A DNA stretch of 64,000 bases from Sulfuricella denitrificans skB26 (lineage in GTDB: Bacteria; Pseudomonadota; Gammaproteobacteria; Burkholderiales; Sulfuricellaceae), in contig NC_022357.1 in NCBI RefSeq assembly GCF_000297055.2, positions 1,933,501 through 1,997,500 of the forward strand, written 5' to 3'. The position numbers were made by a program, and so were the translations under genes. The number at the start of each line of letters is the position of its first letter. Position 1 is the first letter of the stretch. The notes beneath the pieces were generated by a model that was not told where the DNA came from, did not search any database, and saw only the letters and a list, made by a program, of their open reading frames with translations. Positions 46,213 through 56,234 of the stretch are shown here, in pieces.

Positions 46213-46552
46213 GCAGCGCTTCAATTTCCGCTTCTGCCGCAATCCAGTCCTGCAACGAATTGCCCAGAAACCCATGCCGCTCGGCGTGGTAATAAGCCGC
46301 CTCGGCAACCATACGATAGCGCTGCTCTGGCGTGACGGTGGATTTGGCAACCGTTGCGCGCTTCGCTGCAGGTTTTTTCGGCGCAGCGGCTTTTGTCGGC
46401 GCAGCAGCCTTTTTCGGTGCTGCCGCGACAGCCTTCTTCGGCGCAGCTACTTTGGCAGCAACTGGTTTCTTCACGGCAGCTTTTGTAGCGGCAGTGGTTT
46501 TTGCAGCGCTAGATGATGTCGTTTTCTTTGAGGTCTTTTCAGTGGTAGCCAT
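46199..46552 (-). CDS. DUF2934 protein with histone H1-like Lys/Ala-rich N-terminal tail
   Basis: A 117-residue protein in two parts. Residues 1-75 are almost only Lys, Ala, Pro, Thr and Val (PKKAVAAAPKKAAAPTKAAA), like bacterial histone-H1-like DNA-compacting proteins. Residues 76-117 (RYRMVAEAAYYHAERHGFLG then DWIAAEAEIEALL) fit DUF2934. The tail suggests DNA binding. It is convergent with the kinase gene and overlaps it. Confidence 0.75.
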   Translation of the reverse strand: MATTEKTSKKTTSSSAAKTTAATKAAVKKPVAAKVAAPKKAVAAAPKKAAAPTKAAAPKKPAAKRATVAKSTVTPEQRYRMVAEAAYYHAERHGFLGNSLQDWIAAEAEIEALLSKK

Positions 46553-46669
46553 GTTTTTTCTCCAGTTAAATCTTGAATAATTTCATATCGAATTTTGAAC
46601 GAAGTATAGCTTAATTTTTCAAGGGTAGAACATGTTCATGACATTATGATGAAACCTGCGCATTTTTCC

Positions 46670-46981
46670 CTATTTTGCCTCGAGTGCCCTGTCAGGTCGG
46701 ATCAGAAATCGGTTGCTGCGCTCCTTACGGTTCTGGATGTAATGGTTCACCGTAATCTCCTGGCCTGATTTGTCGAAGATAATTTCGTAGTAAGCATAAT
46801 TTTTGAACACTTCTTCGAAGTTCAGGTCCTGACCGGGGTCCCACGGTTTCATCGCCGGATCGAAACTCTCGAAATAGTATGGTGCATCTGGCTGGAATTT
46901 TTCTGCCAGTGACGCCGCACTTGCCCCCACAGAAAACAGGATCGCAATAACCTCAGCAGCAACGCGCACACCTTGCCTCAT
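46670..46981 (-). CDS. Small exported protein of unknown function
   Basis: A 103-residue protein from ATG 46981 (GGAG eight bases upstream). The N-terminus RVAAEVIAILFSVGASAAS is a signal peptide. The mature part is rich in aromatic residues (PYYFESFDPAMKPWDPG, NYAYYEIIFD) and ends with basic residues. I recognise no family. It lies 29 bases after tldD on the same strand. Confidence 0.6.
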   Translation of the reverse strand: MRQGVRVAAEVIAILFSVGASAASLAEKFQPDAPYYFESFDPAMKPWDPGQDLNFEEVFKNYAYYEIIFDKSGQEITVNHYIQNRKERSNRFLIRPDRALEAK

Positions 46982-47010
46982 GCTCCGCACTCCGGACTAA
47001 TAACCCTCAT

Positions 47011-48474
47011 TTAAGCCGTTCCACCCACCGTCAGACCGTCGATGCGCAGAGTCGGCTGGCCCACGCCCACAGGCACGCTCTGGCCGTCCTTGCCGCAGGT
47101 GCCCACGCCCGGGTCGAGCGCCATATCGTTACCGATCATCGACACCCGCGTCAGCACGTCCGGCCCGTTGCCGATCAGGGTCGCGCCCTTGACCGGGTAG
47201 GTGATCTTGCCATCCTCGATCATGTAGGCTTCCGCCGCCGAGAACACAAACTTGCCGCTGGTGATATCCACCTGACCGCCGCCAAAATTGGCCGCGTACA
47301 GGCCATGCTTGACCGACTTGATGATTTCCGCCGGGTCCTTGTCTCCATTCAGCATGTAGGTGTTGGTCATACGCGGCATCGGGATGTGTGCGAAGGATTC
47401 GCGCCGGGCGTTACCGGTAACAGCCATGCCCATCAAGCGGGCATTCAGCGTGTCCTGCATGTAGCCCTTGAGGATGCCGTTTTCGATCAGCACCGTGCAC
47501 TGGGTCGGATTGCCTTCGTCGTCGACGTTGAGCGAACCACGGCGACGGGCGATCGTGCCATCGTCCACCACGGTCACACCAGCCGACGCAACGCGCTGGC
47601 CGATCTTGCCGCTGAAGGCGGAACTGCCCTTGCGGTTGAAATCCCCTTCCAGTCCGTGGCCAATCGCTTCGTGCAGCAGGATGCCCGGCCAACCGGAGCC
47701 CAGCACCACGGTCATGGTGCCCGCCGGAGCCGGCTTGGCGTCGAGATTGATGAGCGCCTGATGCACCGCCTTTTGCGCGTAATCCTGCAGCACCTCGTCG
47801 CTGAAATAAGTGTAGTCGAAACGCCCGCCACCGCCGGCGCTGCCCTGCTCACGCCGACCGCCATCCTCGACGATTACCTGCAGCGAAACCCTGACCAGAG
47901 GACGCACATCCGCTGCCAGCAAGCCGTCGTTACGGGCAATCAGCACCACTTCGTATTCGCCGGCCAGCGATGCCATGACCTGGGTGACACGCTTATCGAG
48001 CGCACGAGCGTGGCGTTCCAGCCTTTCCAGCAGGGCCACTTTTTCGGCGTCCTTGAGACTGGCAATCGGATCGTGAGGCAGGTAAAGCTGGGGCTTGGCC
48101 GCGCCATATACCGCTGGTACCGATTTTTCCGCTCCCTGCCGGGCGATCGCACGGGTGGTTTCGGCCGCAGCCGCCAAGGCTGGCAGGCTGATGTCATCGG
48201 AATAGGCGAATGCGGTCTTTTCGCCGGATACGGCGCGCACGCCCACGCCCTGGTCGATGCTGAAACTGCCCGACTTGACCTGACCTTCCTCCAGACTCCA
48301 CCCCTCGGCGCGGGTGTACTGAAAGTAGAGGTCGGCGTAATCCACCTGATGGGTCATGATGCGGCCGAACACCTGCTGCAAATCTCCTACATCCAACCCG
48401 TAAGGGGTCAGCAGAGTCGACTGGGCGGTACCGAACAGAGGGTCGGACTGGAACGAAGCGGTTTCAATTTTCAT
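47011..48474 (-). CDS. tldD: Metalloprotease TldD
   Basis: TldD with TldE/PmbA forms a heterodimeric zinc protease that processes modified peptides. The 487 residues contain the zinc motif [17 protein letters not shown] and the later [19 protein letters not shown]. It is full length. The ATG at 48474 has no clear ribosome site and is 13 bases after the nitrilase stop, suggesting coupling. No pmbA is in the window. Confidence 0.96.
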   Translation of the reverse strand: MKIETASFQSDPLFGTAQSTLLTPYGLDVGDLQQVFGRIMTHQVDYADLYFQYTRAEGWSLEEGQVKSGSFSIDQGVGVRAVSGEKTAFAYSDDISLPALAAAAETTRAIARQGAEKSVPAVYGAAKPQLYLPHDPIASLKDAEKVALLERLERHARALDKRVTQVMASLAGEYEVVLIARNDGLLAADVRPLVRVSLQVIVEDGGRREQGSAGGGGRFDYTYFSDEVLQDYAQKAVHQALINLDAKPAPAGTMTVVLGSGWPGILLHEAIGHGLEGDFNRKGSSAFSGKIGQRVASAGVTVVDDGTIARRRGSLNVDDEGNPTQCTVLIENGILKGYMQDTLNARLMGMAVTGNARRESFAHIPMPRMTNTYMLNGDKDPAEIIKSVKHGLYAANFGGGQVDITSGKFVFSAAEAYMIEDGKITYPVKGATLIGNGPDVLTRVSMIGNDMALDPGVGTCGKDGQSVPVGVGQPTLRIDGLTVGGTA

Positions 48475-48487
48475 AAATTTTCAGAAT

Positions 48488-49372
48488 TCAGCAAGTTTTC
48501 AAGGTTCGGTGTGTCAGGGCAGGCAGGCTCTTGCGCAAGCTCGCCTGATAGGCCGGGTTGATGTTGGCAATCACCACCCCGGAACCGCGCGGCAGACGAT
48601 CGAGGATTACACCCCAGGGATCGACAATCATGCTGTTGCCGTGCGTTTCGCGGCCGGACAAATGATAGCCGCCCTGCGCCGCGGCCACCACATAAGCCAG
48701 GTTCTCGATGGCGCGGGCACGCACCAGGGTTTCCCAATGCGCCTTGCCGGTGGTTTCAGTGAAGGCAGAGGGCACGACGATGATATCGACCTCGCCCATG
48801 GCGCGGTAAAGTTCGGGAAAACGCAGGTCATAACATACCGATAGACCGATTCGACCGAACGGAGTTTCCACCACCACTACCTGGTCGCCCGGTTCGATGG
48901 TTTTTTCTTCGCGATATTTCTCGTTGCCGAGATCCAGGCCGAACAGGTGGATCTTGTCGTAGCGCGCCACCTGTTTTCCCTTGTCGTCGTATACCAGACA
49001 GCTGTTGCGCACCTTGGACGGCACACTCGCCTCCAAAGGCACCGAACCACCTATGATCCATATCTTGTGCTTCTTTGCCATGGCACTGAGAAATTTCTGC
49101 ATCGGTCCCTTGCCCTCGGCTTCGCGCACCGCCACCTTGTCGCTTTCCTTCTTTCCCATAATGGCAAAAAACTCCGGCAGCACGACCAGTTTGGCGTCCT
49201 GCGCTGCGGCCATGCCGATCAGGCGCTCGGCCTCGGAAAGGTTGGCCGCCACGCTCGGGCCGGAAGCCATCTGGATGGCCGCGATACGGCAAATGCCTGG
49301 CTGTGGTTTGGCACGTGCAACTGCAGTGCGAGTCTTGGTTCTGGCGAAGCTCGATTTGGCTTTTGTTGTCAT
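48488..49372 (-). CDS. Carbon-nitrogen hydrolase (nitrilase superfamily, Nit1-like)
   Basis: A 294-residue amidase with the catalytic triad visible: Glu in VVLPEFFAIMG, Lys in RYDKIHLFGLDLG and Cys in GLSVCYDLRFPELYRAMG. This resembles Nit1-type enzymes that hydrolyse deaminated glutathione, a repair reaction. The first 30 residues (KAKSSFARTKTRTAVARAK) are basic and unusual for the family. AGAGGA precedes ATG 49372. It is upstream of tldD on the same strand. Confidence 0.9.
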   Translation of the reverse strand: MTTKAKSSFARTKTRTAVARAKPQPGICRIAAIQMASGPSVAANLSEAERLIGMAAAQDAKLVVLPEFFAIMGKKESDKVAVREAEGKGPMQKFLSAMAKKHKIWIIGGSVPLEASVPSKVRNSCLVYDDKGKQVARYDKIHLFGLDLGNEKYREEKTIEPGDQVVVVETPFGRIGLSVCYDLRFPELYRAMGEVDIIVVPSAFTETTGKAHWETLVRARAIENLAYVVAAAQGGYHLSGRETHGNSMIVDPWGVILDRLPRGSGVVIANINPAYQASLRKSLPALTHRTLKTC

Positions 49373-49401
49373 TTTATTTCCTCTCATCCATTGCTTAATT
49401 C

Positions 49402-49490
49402 AGTGAGGGGTTAGAAGGTGAGGGGTGAGGCGGAAGGTCACTCCCCACCGCACCGTTTTTGACTTTTCTCCTCACCCCTCACCCCTCACG
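49402..49490. repeat. Heptamer-based palindromic intergenic repeat of a second type
   Basis: The left arm has GTGAGGGG and GTGAGGGGTGAGG (about 49403-49430); the right arm has CCTCACCCCTCACCCCTCAC (about 49470-49489), that is CCCTCAC heptamers. The arms are complementary. The yhdP stop codon lies inside the right arm, and the element ends the gap before the nitrilase gene. Confidence 0.78.
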
Positions 49491-52400
49491 GCTGCCCCGG
49501 AGTGGCAGCCGCGTTCCCACCGATCTTAACGACATTGGGTTTGTCCCATGTTCCGCTAATACTGTATTCGTAGGCAGCGATTTGATCAATCGGGTCCCGC
49601 AACAATTTTTGCGCCACCAACGCAGCTATCCCGACCACGGGACCGCCCAGAAATGCGCCTGCGACGGACACGCCCTCTCCCAACTGGGGAGCCACTCTCA
49701 CCTTCAGGTTCTGGGTTTCCCTGGCAAGATCGGTTTCACCCTGCATCCGGACTTTTGCCGCCGGGCCTTCCAGCCTGAAATCATCGGTGTGCGCTACACC
49801 GTGGTCGATGCGCGCACTGCCGGAAATCGAGTCGAAGGCGAAACCTCCGCTGAAAATATCCCGAAAATCCAGCGTCAGGCGCCGTGGCAACGACTGAAGA
49901 CTGAGCAGGCCAAGCAGTTTCCCCACCCCCGGCTCGACCTTGAGAAATTGACCATTCTTTGCTTCCAACTGCAGATTGCCAGTCAAACTCGGAAAATCGA
50001 TACTATGGGGGCTACCCGCCCAGGAAAGATGACCATCGAGCTTCGCTGTTCCGCGCTTCACTGCATCCGGATAACCCAACCGCGCCAGCAGTTTGCCCAA
50101 ATCCTGCGCTTCAACACGCAGATTGGCGTTGGTCACCGGCCTGCGTCGCCAACCCTGCCACAATCCATCCATCTGCAGATTGCCATCGGGGTTGCTGATG
50201 CGCAACTTCTCGATGCGCCAATCGTCATCCTCCTGTACGGCCAGTAACTCGAGCTTGCCGAGCTTTTTCTGATTGGCCGAGAAACTCTCCGCGATGACAT
50301 CCAGTGCCGGCAACTCCTTCTCCTGCGGCGCTTTCGACGGAACACCCAGCTTCGCAGGAGCCGGATCGGGAATGGTCAGATAATCCAGACGCGCCTGCAG
50401 ACGTCCGCGCGCCTCGGGATTCCATTGCACATTGCCGGCAAGTTCCCTGCTCTCTATCTTCGCCTGCCAGGTGCTCTCCTGCATTTTGGCACTAATACGC
50501 AAATCGTTAAAGCGTTTGCCAAACACATCGAGAGCACCAAATTTCAGATTGAGGCCGGCAAACTCGGGCAACTGCGTTTTGTCCGACGACGTTCCGAGGA
50601 TGCCACGCCAATGATCGAGATCAAGCAAGGCAAGCTCACCGCTCAACCAGATACCGGGTTGCGGAGGCAGCACCACTGTTGCGCCCAGATTAACCGCACC
50701 GCGCTCGATCGTCGTTTTTCCGTTTTCTTGACGACGCGACAGCACCGCGGCAAGGGCTTTGCCATAATTGAGCTGAATCAGATCCTCCTTCGCACCCGAT
50801 ATTTTCTTTTCAAAGCGTAGCGGCACCGTCTCAGCTGCTGTTTTGCCAAAAGGCGCAGGCAAATTAACCGCCAGCCCGACCAGCGAAGATTCGAGCAGCA
50901 TATCAGCCTGTTTTTTACGGATCGAGATCACTCCACGCCAGTCGGCAGTTCCGCTCAAGCTACGGGTTATCGGCTGATCGGCCAAACCGCGTATTCCGGC
51001 AGCGGTAGCGCGCCCCTGGGCATTGATGCGCACGCCACCATCCTTCTGGGTCGCCCCACTGATCGAGGCCGGACCACCCACGACCTGCGCCGTAATTCGA
51101 GGAATCCCCACCGAAGCTTCGGTAAAATCCAGGCGCCCATTTACCTGTTCCAGAACCGGCAAGTCCGCGCCGAGAGAAACACGGTTGTTGACGAACTGAT
51201 AACTACCCTCCACCCGGCTATCCTTGTTGCGTCGCAAGGGGATAGCCAGCTTCAGCTTGAAATTTCCGTTGCCCGATGCCCCCATGCCTTCGGTAAAATC
51301 GTCGATCATGGCACTGACCGGACTATGGCCGATGAACTTGATCATGTCGCCGGTCGGTCCATGCGCCTCACCCTCCACTTCGAGAATTTCATCCCAGCTC
51401 AACAGGTCGGGGATCACCACGCGAGTCTTGCTGATTTGCATGTCATCGGTATTACCCTGATGTGCGGTGATTTCCATGCGCGCACCACGGAACAAGAGAT
51501 CCACCACGATATTCTCGATTTTTGGCCACCCCGGCGCATATTCCAGCGTGCCGTGAGTCACCTTCCCGGCCACCTCGAACAGGCCGTGCTTGCCGTCGGC
51601 AAAGGGGAAATCGGCCAGATTGCCCTTCAGCCGCAGCCTCACATCGTTGGACTGCCCGGCCAGCAGCGCCGTATCGAGCCAGTCGCGCGTCGATTGGCCG
51701 ACCGTGAGAGGGATGTATCGGGCGACCTGGCGCCCATCGCCGCGGGTGAACTGGCCGGTGAGATCGATCATGCCCGGTGTACCACTTTTCATCTTGTAGC
51801 TGCCGAACAGCGTGCCCGCCAGGTGGCGGTTGGCAAGAGAAAGACTGGTCAGGGTAATATCCAGGCCATTACTATTTTCCTGTTTCTTCCAGTTCATCTG
51901 CGCAGTCAGTGCATCCATCTCCAGCGGCTCGCGGAACAGACCGGGAAAGTCCGCACGCACGCCGTGTGAATCCAGCGCCAGGGTGCCGGATTTTTCGTTG
52001 GCGTCGAGGTTGCCGCTCAGGCCGGAAACACCCGGCAGCTTTCCATGGGGCTTCATGCCCAAGCCGGTAAAGCCACCCTTGGCCGTATAGCGCTGCGGCG
52101 TTTTCCAGTCACCGCTCCATTTAACACTGAAGTCGTGGAAGCTGCCCTGGGGAGCGATTTCAGTCAGATTGCCACGCACTTCCTGTGACAGCGGCAGCGC
52201 ATCGGCCAATTTCACCAGCGGTTCCAGGTAAAGGCCATTGGCGCGAATTTCCCCGGTAGCGGGCTTTTTACCTTGCGCCGGAATATAGCGCACCAGCAAA
52301 TCGGTAGACGGCAAGTTGACGCCACTCTTCGCGGCCAGGCTCAGATGCTGCGCGCGGAACTCGAATGCCCCCGGCAGCGGTTTTCTTCCGAGACGACCTT

Positions 52401-53394
52401 GCAGACTTTGGAGTTCAGCCTCGGCCAGGTCACCAATAAAACGGGCTGCCGAATCGACAAAACGAACATCCGCCTGCAATGGCCGCCAGCCGAGGCGGCC
52501 GCTCAGGCTATGCAGATCGAGCGGGGGTAAATCAGTGGCAAGGCGGGCAGCCACATCATTCAGACGAACGTCCGCTGTGACCTCGCTGACCCCCCCGGCC
52601 TTAAGCCCAAGCCAGGCCTGCACACCGCCATAACCGTGCTGCAGCTCGAATGGGAAGGGTAGCCAAGTCTGCCAGGCAGCGATGTCGGCATGGTTGAGCT
52701 TCGCATAAACCTTGCCCTCCCAGGCGGCCAGTTCGGCCACTTTTTCACCTTTCAAATCGGCACGAATATCCAGCGGGTCGGCCAGTTCAGCAGGCGGAAC
52801 GGCCTGCAGACCCAAGCGGTGGCGACTGCCGCTGCTCTCCAGGCGCAGGTTGACGCGGCTCAAGGTCAAAGCCGGCGCCTGGCGCTTCTCGTCACGCCAT
52901 TCGATCACTGCGTTGCGAATGACGATACGCGATTGCTGCAACATCCAATCGGCGAATCCACTGTCACTGTCCGGCTGGTTGAGCTCGATTCCCGCGATAA
53001 AGATGTGTCCTTCGGCATCGCGCCGAATACTCAATACGGGATCGCTGATTTCGAGAGAATGCAGGCGCACCTCGCCGACCAGCAACGTCCACCACGACAG
53101 AGTGCTATCAACCTGCTGGAGCACCAGCGCAGGACGTCCCTGCCGGTCGTAAACCTGCACTTCGCGTAGCTCCAGGTGCGGCCTCAAGCGTTCCCAGTTT
53201 GCATCGATCGCGCCAATCGCAACGCGTTGTCCGGCTGCGCGGGTAATGGAAGCGGCAATATCCTCGCGATATTGGCCGATATTGGGCAAGATCCAGTAGC
53301 GCAATGCCACCACCGTTGCGGCGAACGCCAGCCCGGCCAGAAACAGGGCCGCGATTGCAATTCGGTAACTCCATAGCCACAAGGTTTTATGCAT
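49486..53394 (-). CDS. yhdP: YhdP family AsmA-like envelope protein
   Basis: A 1302-residue inner-membrane protein with one N-terminal membrane helix (IAIAALFLAGLAFAATVVAL) and a long periplasmic beta-rich bridge. YhdP and its AsmA-like relatives move phospholipids to the outer membrane. The family start (YWILPNIGQYREDIAASITR) and the C-terminal GGPVVGIAALVAQKLL are seen. The gene is full length, but its stop lies in a palindromic repeat. It is divergent from gspE. Confidence 0.92.
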   Translation of the reverse strand: MHKTLWLWSYRIAIAALFLAGLAFAATVVALRYWILPNIGQYREDIAASITRAAGQRVAIGAIDANWERLRPHLELREVQVYDRQGRPALVLQQVDSTLSWWTLLVGEVRLHSLEISDPVLSIRRDAEGHIFIAGIELNQPDSDSGFADWMLQQSRIVIRNAVIEWRDEKRQAPALTLSRVNLRLESSGSRHRLGLQAVPPAELADPLDIRADLKGEKVAELAAWEGKVYAKLNHADIAAWQTWLPFPFELQHGYGGVQAWLGLKAGGVSEVTADVRLNDVAARLATDLPPLDLHSLSGRLGWRPLQADVRFVDSAARFIGDLAEAELQSLQGRLGRKPLPGAFEFRAQHLSLAAKSGVNLPSTDLLVRYIPAQGKKPATGEIRANGLYLEPLVKLADALPLSQEVRGNLTEIAPQGSFHDFSVKWSGDWKTPQRYTAKGGFTGLGMKPHGKLPGVSGLSGNLDANEKSGTLALDSHGVRADFPGLFREPLEMDALTAQMNWKKQENSNGLDITLTSLSLANRHLAGTLFGSYKMKSGTPGMIDLTGQFTRGDGRQVARYIPLTVGQSTRDWLDTALLAGQSNDVRLRLKGNLADFPFADGKHGLFEVAGKVTHGTLEYAPGWPKIENIVVDLLFRGARMEITAHQGNTDDMQISKTRVVIPDLLSWDEILEVEGEAHGPTGDMIKFIGHSPVSAMIDDFTEGMGASGNGNFKLKLAIPLRRNKDSRVEGSYQFVNNRVSLGADLPVLEQVNGRLDFTEASVGIPRITAQVVGGPASISGATQKDGGVRINAQGRATAAGIRGLADQPITRSLSGTADWRGVISIRKKQADMLLESSLVGLAVNLPAPFGKTAAETVPLRFEKKISGAKEDLIQLNYGKALAAVLSRRQENGKTTIERGAVNLGATVVLPPQPGIWLSGELALLDLDHWRGILGTSSDKTQLPEFAGLNLKFGALDVFGKRFNDLRISAKMQESTWQAKIESRELAGNVQWNPEARGRLQARLDYLTIPDPAPAKLGVPSKAPQEKELPALDVIAESFSANQKKLGKLELLAVQEDDDWRIEKLRISNPDGNLQMDGLWQGWRRRPVTNANLRVEAQDLGKLLARLGYPDAVKRGTAKLDGHLSWAGSPHSIDFPSLTGNLQLEAKNGQFLKVEPGVGKLLGLLSLQSLPRRLTLDFRDIFSGGFAFDSISGSARIDHGVAHTDDFRLEGPAAKVRMQGETDLARETQNLKVRVAPQLGEGVSVAGAFLGGPVVGIAALVAQKLLRDPIDQIAAYEYSISGTWDKPNVVKIGGNAAATPGQP

Positions 53395-53775
53395 GATCCA
53401 GATTCAAAAAAACCGCAGTGCCTTATTGATCGTCCCTGCGGCAGATTATACCCCGGCAAAGGGGATCTCTTCACGTTACCATTTGGTCAGCCGCATAAGG
53501 TGCGCCATGCGCGCCCATTATCCTTCCATCCCCATGTTTTAAAGAATAATACCCTGAAATTCCAGGTGCCTTATTCGGTGTTGATGAAGTACAGAAAACT
53601 GTATTGCACTTACCACCCAAATCAGCCATTATCAAATTATTCCAAGTTGAATACGAACGAATACTGCGTTGTCGGCTCTTGGCGTACTACATGTACTGCC
53701 TGCGAACCTCTGTCTTACTTCCTTCGAAAGCGACCTGGAGCTTGCTACCAACCAGATCCAGTACCAGGGGAAAAC
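53395..53775. other. Gene-free upstream region of the GspE/PilB-type gene
   Basis: The frame of the ATPase gene happens to stay open here back to 53389, but the translated sequence has no domain and an AT-rich, irregular composition, and the good ribosome site is at 53766-53770. I see no gene or RNA element in these 381 bases; the yhdP and ATPase promoters are expected here. Confidence 0.5.
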
Positions 53776-56136
53776 ATGAATACCGAAAAAGAACAATATT
53801 CCAGGATTGCAGATGCCATAGCGCGTGCCGAGACGAGCTTTCCCGGGACCCTTGCCGAGGATTTCCCCCGCATTCTGCAAAATATTGACATGCTATGGGG
53901 AAGCAAAGATGCTACAGATTATATCAACGATCTTTTCCTGAATGACCGCGATAACCGTCAGGGCTTCCCCATGGGCGCTCTGGAGGAAATCACCATGCTC
54001 CATCAACTCCACGACTTGCTTTTCCCCTCGTTTAGCACCAATCCATATGACCCATTCACCGGTCCCAACCTGGCTGCACCGCTTGAAAAACCGGCAAAAT
54101 CACAGAAAGATAACGACCCTCTGGAATGGCGGGTTCCCGAACACCTTTTAGGTGAGACGAACATTCCCGACACCTCACCAGACCTGTCCGCTACACAGGT
54201 AAAATCCGCCAAGGCGACAGACTCGCCAGCCAGCAGCGGGCGCGGAAAACCTGTTGAATGGCCCATATTGCGCTCTCTGCACCAGATCAACGATGCCATG
54301 GAATTGCGCCACAATGGAATGCACATCTATGCCATGCAAGGCAAACCCATAGGCGAAATTCTCGTACATTTTGGCGTAATTGATGAACAAACGCTGCGAG
54401 TTGTGCAGAAAGTACAGCATGAACAAGAAGCTGGCGACAGCATGCGCACACCCATCGGCCAAATGTTTGCCAAGATCGGTGCTGTCGATGACGAATCATT
54501 GACGCGCGCCCTGTGCATTCAGTCGGGAATGCCGATGGTGGATATTTTGGGCATCCACATCCCTTATGAGACGCTCAAACTCATTCCCAGCGATAAAGCG
54601 CGCGCGAAGCAAGTAGTGCCTGTAGCTGTTCGTGGTGACATCCTGTTTCTGGCTGCCGCCGACCCATACTCGCTTAAGGATCAGCCATTCTTTACCGTCC
54701 TGACCGGAAAAGAGGTGGAACTCATGTATGCGCCTCGCCACGAAATTGTAAATCGGCTCAACATGTATGGTTTAGGCAAGACAACAAAAGATGCCCAGGA
54801 TGAATTTCACGACCTGGCCAAGAAAACCTTGGGTTTTGCCCAGAATCAACATGTCGAAGCGGAGGAGTCCAGGCTCCATTCCAACATATCGGAAAATGAC
54901 GCCACCATCATTAATCTGGTCAACAAACTGATCCACAACGCCGTCGAGTCAGGGGTGTCAGACATACACATCGAACTCTTTCAGGACAGCACTGAAACCA
55001 GCATCCGGTTTCGCCGTGACGGACTGATGGAGCAGTTCTCCTCTTTTCCCAAGGACTATCACGACGCAGTCATTTCCCGCATCAAGATAATGGCCACCCT
55101 GGATATTTCAGAACGCCGCCGACCGCAAGACGGCAAGATTTCCTTTCTCCTGCCCGGGAGCAGACGGATAGATTTACGGGTGGTCACCATTCCCGCCATA
55201 CACGGCAAGGAATTCGTCACAATCCGAATCCTGGCAGCGGGTGAGCCACTGCCTCTCACCAGCATCGGCATGTCCGAACGGGATTTGAATGTTTTTCAAG
55301 AAGTGTTCCACCGCCCTTATGGTCTGATTCTGGTCTGCGGCCCCACCGGCAGCGGCAAAACCACGACGTTGCATTCCGTTCTGCGCGAACTCAACACCGA
55401 CGACAACAAGATTTGGACAGTCGAAGATCCGGTGGAAATCGTGCAACCCCATCTCTGCCAGGTTCAGGTTAACAACAAAATCGGGGTAACCTTCGCCACT
55501 GTGCTGCGCTCGCTCTTGCGTGCCGACCCGGACATCATCATGATTGGTGAAATGCGCGACCAGGAAACCGCCAAGATTGCCCTGGAAGCGTCAATGACAG
55601 GCCATCTCGTGCTTTCAACCCTGCACACCAATTCGGCTTCTGAAACCGTCTCACGCTTGATAGATCTGGACGTAGACACTTTCAATCTTTCCGACGCACT
55701 GCTCGCCATTCTCGCTCAACGTCTTGCGCGTAAACTGTGTCCGCTATGTGCGAAGAAAGTAGAAGCCCCGCTTAACGAACTCGAGGCGCTGGCCAACGAA
55801 TATCGCCATACCTCGCATGGCCGCCTGCCTACCATGCAGGAGCGCGAAAAGATCATTCAGGGCTGGCGGGAAACTTATGGTCAGAACGGCAAAATCTATC
55901 TTTCCCGCCCGGTGGGATGCAAGCAGTGCAGTGGTGGGTACAAAGGCCGTATCGGGCTTTACGAACTACTGAAAGTCTCCCCCACCATCCGGCATCTTAT
56001 CTGCCAAAGAACAGCCGCATCCGAATACCAGTCAACCGGCATCCAGGAGGGAATGCGCACGCTGAAACAGGACGGCATAGAGAAAGTGCTACGCGGCATT
56101 ACCGATATCACGCAAGTGCATAGTGCGTGTGTTTGA
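53776..56136 (+). CDS. GspE/PilB-type secretion ATPase, orphan
   Basis: A 786-residue hexameric ATPase that powers type II secretion or type IV pilus assembly. It has an MshEN-type N-terminal region (GEILVHFGVIDEQTLRVVQK, RTPIGQMFAKIGAVDDESL), then Walker A CGPTGSGKTTTLHSVLREL, the Asp box EDPVEIVQ, Walker B RADPDIIMIGEMRDQETA and His box STLHTNS. The zinc site is CPLCAK with CKQCSGGYKGRIGLYE. AGGGGA is five bases before ATG 53776. No pilus or T2SS genes adjoin; a tandem DsrC gene follows. Confidence 0.9.
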   Translation: MNTEKEQYSRIADAIARAETSFPGTLAEDFPRILQNIDMLWGSKDATDYINDLFLNDRDNRQGFPMGALEEITMLHQLHDLLFPSFSTNPYDPFTGPNLAAPLEKPAKSQKDNDPLEWRVPEHLLGETNIPDTSPDLSATQVKSAKATDSPASSGRGKPVEWPILRSLHQINDAMELRHNGMHIYAMQGKPIGEILVHFGVIDEQTLRVVQKVQHEQEAGDSMRTPIGQMFAKIGAVDDESLTRALCIQSGMPMVDILGIHIPYETLKLIPSDKARAKQVVPVAVRGDILFLAAADPYSLKDQPFFTVLTGKEVELMYAPRHEIVNRLNMYGLGKTTKDAQDEFHDLAKKTLGFAQNQHVEAEESRLHSNISENDATIINLVNKLIHNAVESGVSDIHIELFQDSTETSIRFRRDGLMEQFSSFPKDYHDAVISRIKIMATLDISERRRPQDGKISFLLPGSRRIDLRVVTIPAIHGKEFVTIRILAAGEPLPLTSIGMSERDLNVFQEVFHRPYGLILVCGPTGSGKTTTLHSVLRELNTDDNKIWTVEDPVEIVQPHLCQVQVNNKIGVTFATVLRSLLRADPDIIMIGEMRDQETAKIALEASMTGHLVLSTLHTNSASETVSRLIDLDVDTFNLSDALLAILAQRLARKLCPLCAKKVEAPLNELEALANEYRHTSHGRLPTMQEREKIIQGWRETYGQNGKIYLSRPVGCKQCSGGYKGRIGLYELLKVSPTIRHLICQRTAASEYQSTGIQEGMRTLKQDGIEKVLRGITDITQVHSACV

Positions 56137-56234
56137 TTGAACCTCAGATAGGGTGCGGACTGAACTATAGTGTCAAATAATTTGTACTATTCTTATGGCA
56201 TTACTGATGCATCCGCCAATGAGAGAGGTAAACC

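Noticed and set aside
53389-53775. N-terminal extension of the GspE/PilB-type gene.
   Set aside because: The open frame has no domain, overlaps the divergent yhdP start, and AGGGGA marks the start at 53776.
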